From contig CAZEJG010000004.1 in the NCBI GenBank assembly GCA_964511625.1, forward strand, positions 134,619 to 198,618: a stretch of DNA of 64,000 bases, in the 5' to 3' direction. The position numbers and the translations under genes are program-made. This DNA comes from Pseudohoeflea sp964511625. Its GTDB lineage: Bacteria > Pseudomonadota > Alphaproteobacteria > Rhizobiales > Rhizobiaceae. Of this stretch, positions 34,561 through 42,543 are shown in pieces. The notes beneath the pieces are model-generated. The model was not told where the DNA came from and ran no database searches. It saw only the letters and a program-made list of their open reading frames with translations. Numbering within the stretch: the stretch's first letter is position 1; every line of letters starts with the position of its first letter.

Positions 34561-35345
34561 CAGCGGCCTCCGAGCTTGAGATTGTTGATGGTGAGCATCA
34601 GGTCCGGCGACAGGTCGAACCCGCTGGAGGAGGACATGAGAAGGTTAGATGCGCCGAACCCTGCGCCGGTGTTGTTCTCCAGATCCCACATGATGGTGAA
34701 GCGCTGCAGAAACTCGTCGAGCTTTTCCGGATCGGAGAAGTCTGCGAAGTCGATCTTTTCCTTCAGATAGTCGGCCTGCTTGTCGATGTCGCCGGCGGCG
34801 AAGGCGTCCGAAAGACCGAGGACCGTGCGGACCACCTGATAGAGCGCCTCGTCGGCGAGGATCGAATAGGCCGAGGTGATGTCGCCGGCGTTGCGCTCGA
34901 AGAAGAGCGCGAGCCGGACACCGGTATCGTCGGTGCCGGCTTCCTCCTCGAGGGTCTGGCGATGATAGCGGTCCACGGTTCCCTGCTGGGCGCGACCGAA
35001 AACGGTTGCCGTTTCGCCGTAGCGTTCGAAGTTGAAGGTTTCGGCAAAGGTCTTGTACTTGCTGTCGGCCAACTGGTTGGCAAAGGCATTGTCGTCGTCG
35101 ATGCCCTCGGTCAGAACCTTGCGGATGAAGGCCTTGGCGTAGGACATGTCCTCGAGCCCGAAGGCTTTCATGGCATAGTTGTAGACCCGGTCGTCGGCCA
35201 TGAAGTCGTCGACCGATTTGATGTCACCGATGCGCGACAGGTAATACTCCGTCTCGCGCTGCACCTGCGGCTGCTGCGAGATGCGCTCGATGGACCGGTC
35301 GATGTCCCGGGTGATCAGCTGATAGTTCGTATAGGTCGTCGTCAC
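34560..35345 (-). CDS. DUF1217 flagellar-cluster protein
   Basis: A 261-residue soluble protein of the DUF1217 family, which is found almost only beside flgF in alphaproteobacteria. Visible features are an N-terminal TTTYTNYQLITRDIDRSIER, a repeated acidic helix pattern including DDRVYNYAMKAFGLEDMSYA and a second matching DEALYQVVRTVLGLSDAFAA. The second pattern suggests an internal duplication. The C-terminus has a Ser-rich LLMSSSSGF tail. Function is unknown; coupling to flgF suggests a rod-assembly or secretion role. It is the first gene of the minus-strand flgF-to-fliP operon, divergent from motA with 198 bp between. Confidence 0.85.
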   Translation of the reverse strand: MTTTYTNYQLITRDIDRSIERISQQPQVQRETEYYLSRIGDIKSVDDFMADDRVYNYAMKAFGLEDMSYAKAFIRKVLTEGIDDDNAFANQLADSKYKTFAETFNFERYGETATVFGRAQQGTVDRYHRQTLEEEAGTDDTGVRLALFFERNAGDITSAYSILADEALYQVVRTVLGLSDAFAAGDIDKQADYLKEKIDFADFSDPEKLDEFLQRFTIMWDLENNTGAGFGASNLLMSSSSGFDLSPDLMLTINNLKLGGR

Positions 35346-35543
35346 GCCTTAAACCTCCGCCGTTGGATTGTGCAGACCGCGGTTGCGGCCCGGCTCCCCA
35401 TTGCCGGCATGTTCCAGAATAGACCAAAAGTCTTGCGCGAGGCTGTCTCAAGAAAGGGTATGGTTACGAGATGCTTGGATTCAGCTTCACACAAGGCTGG
35501 CTCCGTATTCAAAGAGGCGCAATTTCAATAGGCGGTCTCTGGC

Positions 35544-36422
35544 ATGAACATCATCATCGGCCTCGTGATCACGCTCGGCTGCATCCTCGGCGGCTATATC
35601 GCGATGGGTGGGCATCTGGACGTTCTGGTGCAGCCTTTCGAACTCGTCATCATCGGTGGCGCGGCGATCGGCGGCTTCATCATGTCCAACCCGATCAAGA
35701 CCATCAAGGATACGGGCAAGGCGCTGGGCGAAGCCTTCAAGCACTCCGTTCCCAAGGAACGCCAGTATCTCGATACGCTCTCGATCCTCTACATGCTGAT
35801 GCGCGATCTGCGGACGCGCTCGCGCAACGAGATCGAGGCCCACATCGACAATCCGGAAGAAAGTGAACTGTTCCAGGCAGCGCCGACCGTGCTGAAGAAC
35901 AAGGAACTGACCTCCTTCATCTGCGACTATGTCCGGCTGATCATCATCGGCAATGCCCGTCCGCACGAGATCGAGGCGCTGATGGAGGAAGAGATCCAGA
36001 CGATCTCCGCGGACAAGCTCAAGACCTACAACGCCATGTCGGTGATGTCGGAATCCTGCCCGGCCATCGGCATCGTGGCGGCCGTTCTCGGGGTTATCAA
36101 GGCCATGGGCGCCATTAACGAGTCGCCGGAAGTTCTCGGCGGCAAGATCGGTGCGGCACTGGTCGGCACCATGCTCGGCATCTTCCTGTCCTATTCGATC
36201 TTCACGCCCATCGCCAACAACATCAAGGTGGTGCGGACCAAGCAGAACCGGCTCTACACGATCGTCAAGCAGACGCTGATCGCCTACATGAACGGTTCGG
36301 TGCCGCAGGTTGCCCTTGAGCACGGCCGCAAGACCATTTCCGCCTACGAGCGTCCGTCCATCGACGCCGTCGAGCAGGAAATGATGAACCCGGGCGGTGG
36401 CGGCGACGCCAAGGCGGCATAA
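35544..36422 (+). CDS. motA: flagellar stator protein MotA
   Basis: The 292-residue stator protein has four membrane helices. Key parts are the N-terminal IIIGLVITLGCILGGYIAMG, the cytoplasmic loop with YLDTLSILYMLMRDLRTRSR (the charged torque-generating region), and the paired helices around VMSESCPAIGIVAAVLGVIK and LGGKIGAALVGTMLGIFLSY. It conducts protons with MotB. It starts a plus-strand operon, motA-fliM-fliN-fliG-flhB. Confidence 0.97.
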   Translation: MNIIIGLVITLGCILGGYIAMGGHLDVLVQPFELVIIGGAAIGGFIMSNPIKTIKDTGKALGEAFKHSVPKERQYLDTLSILYMLMRDLRTRSRNEIEAHIDNPEESELFQAAPTVLKNKELTSFICDYVRLIIIGNARPHEIEALMEEEIQTISADKLKTYNAMSVMSESCPAIGIVAAVLGVIKAMGAINESPEVLGGKIGAALVGTMLGIFLSYSIFTPIANNIKVVRTKQNRLYTIVKQTLIAYMNGSVPQVALEHGRKTISAYERPSIDAVEQEMMNPGGGGDAKAA

Positions 36423-36425
36423 GCG

Positions 36426-37418
36426 ATGAGCGCGAGCGAAGAGATCGAAGGCGAAGCAGCTGTCGAGACCGGCGACGAAACGGAAACCGTGAAGGCGCCC
36501 GCGCTGCCCGAAGGTTTGCTCGAACGGATGACCGGCAAGCTCGGCACGAAAACCCAGATCCAGGAACGCGGTCTTCTCTTTCAGGCCGCTCTCGGCCCCG
36601 CGCTCGAGGAAATGGTCCAGCTTGCGACGGGGCTCGAGATCGACGTCCGTCCCGGACCCGTCTCGACGGGCCGGCGGCGCGAATTGTGGAGCCAGATGAT
36701 CGACGGTTCGGTCTACTGGACCGGCAATATTCGCGGCTGGGCCGACAATCTCGGATACTTCTGCGGTACGCCGCTGGTGATCGGCCTGGTGGAATGCCTC
36801 CTGGGCGGCGCGGATCCGGAAACCGTCGAAACGGTCGACCGACCGCTGTCCGGTATCGAACTCGACATGTCGCTGGTGATCTTCGAAACCTTTCACGAGG
36901 TTGTCGCCGCCGCGGTCAACAAGGAAATCAGGAAGAGCCACGGTCCGAGCATGAGCCCGACTCCGGATATCCCGGAGCCGGAGGACGATCCGCTGCCGGA
37001 CTTCTACGCGGCGGCGATCGGCTTCGAACTCGAATTTGCCGGCTCCTCCACGCTCGCCTATTTCGTGGCGCCACAGGAAGTGCTTCTCAACACCCGGCCG
37101 ACCAAGCGCGCGACCGTCAAGGCCGAGGAGGCCAAGGCACAGAGCGACTGGAAGGAACGACTGAGCCAGCGGGTGGTCAAATCCGACGTCCGGCTCGAAG
37201 CCCGCATTCCGCTCGACCAGATGAAGCTGTCTGAGATCAGCCGGCTGCAGCCGGGCGATGTACTCGCCTTCTCAGAAGAGGCCGGTTCGACGGTCATTCT
37301 CGGCGGCAACGGCAAGGACATCTACAAATGCGCGCTCGGCCGGACCGGTCAGCGCTACATGGTGCGCATCGAAGGTCCGACCGGAATAGATGAAAACTGG
37401 CGCAGCGCCTTTACCTGA
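36426..37418 (+). CDS. fliM: flagellar motor switch protein FliM
   Basis: The 330-residue C-ring protein has the CheC-like middle domain (YWTGNIRGWADNLGYFCGTP, then DMSLVIFETFHEVVAAAVNK) and a C-terminal SpoA-like domain (VVKSDVRLEARIPLDQMKLS, ISRLQPGDVLAFSEEAGSTV). The N-terminus is acidic. The EIDSLLA-like CheY-binding peptide of enteric FliM is not obvious, which is typical for divergent rhizobial FliM. It starts 3 bp after motA. Confidence 0.88.
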   Translation: MSASEEIEGEAAVETGDETETVKAPALPEGLLERMTGKLGTKTQIQERGLLFQAALGPALEEMVQLATGLEIDVRPGPVSTGRRRELWSQMIDGSVYWTGNIRGWADNLGYFCGTPLVIGLVECLLGGADPETVETVDRPLSGIELDMSLVIFETFHEVVAAAVNKEIRKSHGPSMSPTPDIPEPEDDPLPDFYAAAIGFELEFAGSSTLAYFVAPQEVLLNTRPTKRATVKAEEAKAQSDWKERLSQRVVKSDVRLEARIPLDQMKLSEISRLQPGDVLAFSEEAGSTVILGGNGKDIYKCALGRTGQRYMVRIEGPTGIDENWRSAFT

Positions 37419-37475
37419 TGCCGGCGTTGATACGCATCGCAGGCTACGGGCAAGCTTGAGATCGGATAAGTAGGC

Positions 37476-38150
37476 ATGGCCAAAGAGAACCCACTCGACG
37501 ATTTCCCCGATTCCGACCCGCTGAGCGGCATTGACACCGCGGGCGATACGGACAGCGACCTCGATCAGCAGATCGACGGTCTCCGGGGTGTGTTGAAGAA
37601 AGATGCTGGAGAACTTCCGATCGTGGAGAATGATGACCCAGGTGGCGCGAGCTTGTCGGATTTCGGCAGCGACTTCGATGCCAGCACCGGTGACGGCGGA
37701 CTGAACGACCCGTTCGGCCTGGACGATTCCGGCTCGGACGTCGATTTCCCGGCAGGCGGAAGCGATTTCGGTGGTTTCGACGCGGGCGCGGGCGCCTTCG
37801 GTGGTGCGGCCGGTGGCGATGATGCGTTCGGGGGCTTCGATGCCGGCGCCACGAGTTTTTCCGAACCGAAGCTCGGCGCGACAGGTGAGACGACTCGGAC
37901 CGAGGTCATTCTCGACATCCCGGTCGACGTGCAGATCATCCTGGGGACCAGCCGCATGTCGGTATCGTCGCTCATGGACCTGTCCGAAGGCGCGACGATC
38001 GCGCTCGACCGCAAGATCGGCGAGCCCGTCGAGATCACCGTCAACGGCAAGCTGATCGGTCGCGGCGAGATCACTGTTCTCGAATCAGACGAGACCCGTT
38101 TCGGCGTCAAGATGATCGAAGTCTACGGCGCCCCGGCCAAGAAGGAGTAA
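37476..38150 (+). CDS. fliN: flagellar motor switch protein FliN with low-complexity N-terminus
   Basis: A 224-residue FliN. The C-terminal SpoA domain from about residue 140 is canonical: VILDIPVDVQIILGTSRMSV, LDRKIGEPVEITVNGKLIGR and GEITVLESDETRFGVKM. Before it are about 135 residues rich in Gly, Asp, Phe and Ala, with the octapeptide FGGFDAGA present twice. Rhizobial FliN proteins are longer than the 137-residue enteric form, so the extension is expected, but its repetitive acidic-aromatic character stands out. FliN forms the base of the C ring with FliM and binds FliH. Confidence 0.94.
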   Translation: MAKENPLDDFPDSDPLSGIDTAGDTDSDLDQQIDGLRGVLKKDAGELPIVENDDPGGASLSDFGSDFDASTGDGGLNDPFGLDDSGSDVDFPAGGSDFGGFDAGAGAFGGAAGGDDAFGGFDAGATSFSEPKLGATGETTRTEVILDIPVDVQIILGTSRMSVSSLMDLSEGATIALDRKIGEPVEITVNGKLIGRGEITVLESDETRFGVKMIEVYGAPAKKE

Positions 38151-38156
38151 CGAGCC

Positions 38157-39197
38157 ATGCAGTCCTTCACCTCCGCAGGCAGTCTCGAAGCCCCCCTCTC
38201 CGCGCCGGAAAAGGCAGCCGCCGTCCTTCTCGCCATGGGCAAGCCGGTCGCCGGCAAGCTCCTGAAGTTCTTCGAACAGGACGAACTCCAGACCATCATC
38301 AAGAAGGCCCAGGGGCTGCGCACCATTCCGCCGCAGGAACTCATCGAACTCGTCAACGAATTCGAGGAGCTGTTCAGCGAGGGCGCCGGCCTGATGGACA
38401 ACGCCAAGGCGATGGAAGGCATTCTCGAGGAAGGCCTGACGCCCGACGAGGTCGACGGACTTCTGGGTCGCCGGACGCAGTTTCAGGCTTTCGAGCAGAC
38501 GGTCTGGGACCGGCTGCAGGACACCGATCCCGAACTCATCGGCAACTTCCTCGCCAAGGAACACCCGCAGACCTCGGCCTATATCGTCTCGATGCTGCCG
38601 TCCGCATTCGCCGGCAAGACACTGATGAAACTGCCGGAAGAGGTGCGCGCCAGCATCCTGCACCGTGCGGTGAACATGAAGAACGTCAATCCGCGTGCTG
38701 CCGAGATCATCGAGCGTCGCGTCGAGGAACTGGTCGCCCAGCTCGAAACCGAGAAGGGCGCGGCAGGCACCGCCAAGGTCGCCGACATCATGAACGAACT
38801 CTCCAAGCCGGAGGTCGACACCCTGCTCGGCCAGTTGGAGACCGTCAGCAAGAAGGACGTCGAAAAGGTGCGGCCACGCATCTTCCTCTTCGACGACATC
38901 AAGAGCATGCCGGCGCGCAGCCGCGCGACACTGTTCAACGACATCTCGGGCGAGGTCATCACCATGGCCCTGCACGGCACCGACAACGAGCTCAGGGAAG
39001 CAATCCTGTCGGCCATCGGTGCGCGCCAGCGCCGCATGATCGAATCGGATCTGGCTGCCGCGGGCGATCGAGGGCCCAACCCGCGCGAGATCGCCGTGGC
39101 GCGCCGGACCGTGACGCAGGAGGCCATTCGCATGGCCGGCCAGAATCAGCTAAGCCTGCGGGAGGATACTCCTGCCCAGACGCAAGAGGCGGCATAG
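38157..39197 (+). CDS. fliG: flagellar motor switch protein FliG
   Basis: The 346-residue rotor protein begins with the FliG N-domain (SAPEKAAAVLLAMGKPVAGK). The middle contains the EHPQTSAYIVSMLPSAFAGK motif, and the C-terminal torque domain has the charged helix FLFDDIKSMPARSRATLFND. FliG connects the MS ring to FliM and contacts MotA. It is located 6 bp after fliN. Confidence 0.96.
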   Translation: MQSFTSAGSLEAPLSAPEKAAAVLLAMGKPVAGKLLKFFEQDELQTIIKKAQGLRTIPPQELIELVNEFEELFSEGAGLMDNAKAMEGILEEGLTPDEVDGLLGRRTQFQAFEQTVWDRLQDTDPELIGNFLAKEHPQTSAYIVSMLPSAFAGKTLMKLPEEVRASILHRAVNMKNVNPRAAEIIERRVEELVAQLETEKGAAGTAKVADIMNELSKPEVDTLLGQLETVSKKDVEKVRPRIFLFDDIKSMPARSRATLFNDISGEVITMALHGTDNELREAILSAIGARQRRMIESDLAAAGDRGPNPREIAVARRTVTQEAIRMAGQNQLSLREDTPAQTQEAA

Positions 39198-39216
39198 GCC
39201 GCAAACGCGGTGAGCC

Positions 39217-40308
39217 ATGGCTGACGGTCCCGACAAGGACAGCAAAACAGAGCAACCGACCGAGAAGAAGATCCGAGACGCGGTGGACAAGGGCAATGTC
39301 CCCTTCTCCCGTGAAGTGCCGATCTTCGCCTCGTCGCTGGCCATTCTCATCTTCGCGATCTTCTTCCTGCCGCAATCGGCCAGCAGCCTCGCCGAACAGC
39401 TCAAGGACATTTTCTCGCAGGCCGACGACTTTCGGCTCGAGAACGGCGGCGATGCCGTTCGCCTGTTCCAGCAATTGTTCATGATGTCGGCGGGCGTTCT
39501 CCTGCCCGCGTTCGCCCTGTTGATGGTGTTCGGCCTGGCAGCTTCGGTGTTTCAGAACCTGCCGAGCCCCGTCCTCGATCGCATCCAGCCGAAGTTCGAG
39601 CGTGTATCGCCAATCGGGGGGTTCAAGCGCATCTTCGGCCCCAAAGGTCTGGTCGAATTCGGCAAGTCGTTGATCAAGATTCTCGTTGTATCGGCCGTGA
39701 TCGGCTTTGTGTTGCGGGACGACTATTTCGGCGTCCTCCCGGACATGCTGTCGGACCCGAACGGGATGCCTCCCGAAATGCTGCGCCTCGCCGTCAAGAT
39801 CATCACGGTCATTCTGGTCGCCACCGCGATCATCGCCGTCGCCGACGTCTTCTGGACCCGCTACACATGGCACACGGACCTGATGATGAGCCGGCAGGAA
39901 ATAAAGGACGAGGTCAAGCAGTCCGATGGCGACCCGATCCTGAAGGCGCGACAGCGTTCGCTCGCACGCGACCGCGCCCGTAAGCGCATGATGTCCCAAG
40001 TGCCGCGCGCCACGCTGGTGATCGCCAACCCGACCCATTATGCAATCGCGTTGCGCTACGTCGCCGGACAGGACGGAGCGCCGTTGGTCCTGGCCAAGGG
40101 GCAGGACCTTATTGCTCTTAAAATCAGGGAGATAGCAGAATCGAACGGAATTCCGGTTTTTGAGGACCCGCCGCTCGCCCGCTCCATGTTTGCGCAAGTC
40201 TCGGTGGATAATTTCATTCCCACGGAATTCTACAAGGCCGTCGCGGAGCTCGTGCACCGCGTTTATCAGTTGAAGTCAAAACCTTTGAGTATGAGCGGGA
40301 AGAGATGA
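39217..40308 (+). CDS. flhB: flagellar export switch protein FlhB
   Basis: The 363-residue FlhB has the N-terminal KTEQPTEKKIRDAVDKGNVP segment, four membrane helices, and the cytosolic autocleavage motif NPTH in VIANPTHYAIALRY near residue 270. Cleavage there switches export from rod/hook to filament substrates. The next gene overlaps by 4 bp. It is the last recognised member of the motA operon. Confidence 0.97.
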   Translation: MADGPDKDSKTEQPTEKKIRDAVDKGNVPFSREVPIFASSLAILIFAIFFLPQSASSLAEQLKDIFSQADDFRLENGGDAVRLFQQLFMMSAGVLLPAFALLMVFGLAASVFQNLPSPVLDRIQPKFERVSPIGGFKRIFGPKGLVEFGKSLIKILVVSAVIGFVLRDDYFGVLPDMLSDPNGMPPEMLRLAVKIITVILVATAIIAVADVFWTRYTWHTDLMMSRQEIKDEVKQSDGDPILKARQRSLARDRARKRMMSQVPRATLVIANPTHYAIALRYVAGQDGAPLVLAKGQDLIALKIREIAESNGIPVFEDPPLARSMFAQVSVDNFIPTEFYKAVAELVHRVYQLKSKPLSMSGKR

Positions 40309-40760
40309 AGCCAACCTACCCGTCGCGGGACCGTGAAAAGATCGTGGCAGATGCCATCTGGCCCGTTGCAACCGAATTGCGCATGATCGACGTTGCAGAT
40401 CTGATCTCCATGCTGCGGTTCGAACGCCACGCGGACCTTGCCGATATCGTGGCCTCGGCTGCCGAACTTTTCTATCTCCCGGATACTGTCACGCTCGGGA
40501 TCGGTGGCGACTACAAGCTCGAATGGGACAGCGCCGCAAAGGTGGTGCTCGATCTCGAACTGCGCCCCTGCGGCGTGACGATCTATGTCAGGCTGACGCT
40601 GGAGCACGACAAGGCGGGCGTCGAGATCGATCACATCGTGTTCGAGGAGCCCGACGAGGATCCTGTGATAAACACCGAATTTCTCGAGAAAGCGCTGGCG
40701 GCGGCGGCCTATCGTCCTTTGCCCGCGGCGACCGTCGCAAACAGCCGTTCCGCGGCCTGA
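40305..40760 (+). CDS. uncharacterised protein coupled to flhB
   Basis: This 151-residue soluble protein matches no named family that I recognise. The N-terminal half is helical (REKIVADAIWPVATELRMID, LISMLRFERHADLADIVASA). The second half is beta-rich, with KVVLDLELRPCGVTIYVRLT and VEIDHIVFEEPD. It starts with ATG overlapping the flhB stop by 4 bp, so it is translationally coupled. This conserved position, between flhB and visR, suggests a role in the export apparatus or motility, perhaps a chaperone-like fold given the size and mixed alpha-beta pattern. That is inference only. Confidence 0.7.
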   Translation: MKPTYPSRDREKIVADAIWPVATELRMIDVADLISMLRFERHADLADIVASAAELFYLPDTVTLGIGGDYKLEWDSAAKVVLDLELRPCGVTIYVRLTLEHDKAGVEIDHIVFEEPDEDPVINTEFLEKALAAAAYRPLPAATVANSRSAA

Positions 40761-40775
40761 TCCGACATTCGGCGT

Positions 40776-41510
40776 CTAGCTGATCAACCCCAGGCGAATG
40801 GCCTTGGCAATCGCCTGGATGCGGTTGACCGCATCGAGCTTTGTCGTGGCCGAGCCCAGATAGGCGTTCACGGTGTGAACCGATAGACCCAAGCGCTCCC
40901 CGATCGCCTCGCTCTTGAGGCCGTCTCCAACGAGCTGGAGGCATTCGACCTCCCGTTCGCTGAGCACCTCGGCGGCGGCGAGGTTGCCGAATTCCAGCTT
41001 CAGTGCTTCGCGCAGAAGTGCGATGGATTTGCGATGTAGGTCGAGGCAGCTATCCGCGTCGAGATCCACTCCCACACCGCAGACCACGAGATAGCCGTTG
41101 CCCATGCCACCCAGCGGAACAGGGAAGGCGATACCATATTCCAGCCGCCTCTCCGACGGACCCTCGCTCTCGAATTCGAGCGGCGGCATCGGTCGGATGC
41201 CATGGGCATCGAACCGGAGCGGCAGAGGCGACTTTCCCAGGTGCGCCAGCAACTCCGCGGAATGCGTCTCGACGAGATAGGAGACATTGAGCCCACCCTT
41301 GCCTTCTTCCGGGCTTTGCATCTTTACGATCAGCGTTCCGCCCGAGACGGCTGTCTTGGCGCTTGCCGCGAGAACCGCGAATGAGCGCGCCCCGGCACGG
41401 CGCTGGACCGCAACCGCTTTCGGATAGAGATCAGAAATAGAACCACCCATGTGGCGCGTTGACACCTCTCCTGAAGAGCCCGCACCGAAGCTGTCAGAAA
41501 AAGCCGCCAT
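40776..41510 (-). CDS. visR: LuxR-type motility master regulator VisR
   Basis: A 244-residue regulator with an N-terminal ligand or dimer domain of about 175 residues and a C-terminal LuxR helix-turn-helix (LSEREVECLQLVGDGLKSEA, LGLSVHTVNAYLGSATTKLD). In Sinorhizobium VisN and VisR form a heterodimer that activates rem and the flagellar hierarchy. GAGG lies 7 bp before the ATG at 41510. It ends opposite the unknown gene at 40305 and lies 9 bp after visN. Confidence 0.9.
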   Translation of the reverse strand: MAAFSDSFGAGSSGEVSTRHMGGSISDLYPKAVAVQRRAGARSFAVLAASAKTAVSGGTLIVKMQSPEEGKGGLNVSYLVETHSAELLAHLGKSPLPLRFDAHGIRPMPPLEFESEGPSERRLEYGIAFPVPLGGMGNGYLVVCGVGVDLDADSCLDLHRKSIALLREALKLEFGNLAAAEVLSEREVECLQLVGDGLKSEAIGERLGLSVHTVNAYLGSATTKLDAVNRIQAIAKAIRLGLIS

Positions 41511-41519
41511 CACAATGCC

Positions 41520-42191
41520 TCATATGATCTGGTTCCTCACGCCGAACGCCACCGCTTCAGAACGTGTGCGCGCGCCGGTCTTGTTCATGATCGAGGTGAT
41601 GTAATTGTTCACCGTATTGCGCGAGATCCCGATGATGAGAGCAATCTCATCGCTGGTCTTGCCTTCGCCGATCCACGACAGACATTCGATCTCGCGGTCA
41701 GTCAGATCCGCGGCGCGTTCGGAGCGCCCGTCGCAGCCCGGGAGCCCCGCCGTGTAGTAGGCGATCGCAACGGCGGCGTCTCGCAGACGGTCGTGAGAGA
41801 GAAACAGGCCGTCCTCGAAGAGCAGCAGAAGAAGAAGCCGCGAACCTCCGGCATTGAAAGGGAGGATACAGACCCGCCGCGAAAGCCCCGAAGGAACCAC
41901 GAATTCCTCGGGCGCGTCGAAAAAAGACGGCTCGAAGGCGCTGACGCAACGGCGCAGTTCGCTGCTTCTCGCATGAGAATTCACAAGCGAAATCCCGAGT
42001 GTGCGAACCAGATCGAAAGGCCAGTCCGACGATATAACCGAACCAAGATGCGAGTCGGCATACTGGTCGAAACGCGCAACAAGATAGTGGCGGGCACCGG
42101 CATAGTCGCGGATCAATTCCAGTCCGCCCGATCTCCAGCCACTTGAATTCAAACCGTACAGCGATTCGAGGAAGGCCCCGCGCGTAACCAC
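41520..42191 (-). CDS. visN: LuxR-type motility master regulator VisN
   Basis: A 223-residue partner of VisR. The C-terminal LuxR domain is clear (LTDREIECLSWIGEGKTSDE, IGISRNTVNNYITSIMNKTG). The N-terminal about 150 residues contain a Leu-rich strand (LLLLLLFEDGLFLSHDRL) and a Tyr/Arg-rich start (DYAGARHYLVARFDQYADSH). The start is a GTG preceded by AAGGGG. VisN lies upstream of visR in the same transcript, as in other rhizobia. Confidence 0.9.
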   Translation of the reverse strand: MVTRGAFLESLYGLNSSGWRSGGLELIRDYAGARHYLVARFDQYADSHLGSVISSDWPFDLVRTLGISLVNSHARSSELRRCVSAFEPSFFDAPEEFVVPSGLSRRVCILPFNAGGSRLLLLLLFEDGLFLSHDRLRDAAVAIAYYTAGLPGCDGRSERAADLTDREIECLSWIGEGKTSDEIALIIGISRNTVNNYITSIMNKTGARTRSEAVAFGVRNQII

Positions 42192-42543
42192 TTAAACCCC
42201 TTGCCGCATAGTCCCGCAGTCTGCGTGCGGGACAATGGTTCTTTGTTTGCGGCGACATCGTCACCGCTTCGAGGGTCGGGAGGCCGCCAATTCACCGTGC
42301 CGACCCTGTACATCGCCGTCCCAAGAGGACCGCTAATGGGTATACCCAGATTCGCAGAAAGCCCACAGAGTTAAATCGCTAATTCAAGGGTATTTACAAA
42401 TCCGACTCGAAGGGACAGCCCGAATCAGCTCATTTCGGTGCAGTTCTGCCGACGGCGAGACTATGTCTCGGCGCGAATCGCAAGCTCAACACGAGCGGGC
42501 AGTGAGGCGACGGGCGTCCGGAGGAACGCGGCAAACGCGCCGG
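42192..42543. other. noncoding region between fliF end and visN start
   Basis: These 352 bases hold no convincing gene on either strand. They must contain the visN promoter and the end of the che-fliF transcript. A 6-bp inverted repeat (CGAGAC and GTCTCG around 42455-42475) lies about 75 bp after the fliF stop but has no T run, so I cannot call it a terminator. An AT-richer patch at 42370-42410 is a possible promoter site. Confidence 0.4.
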
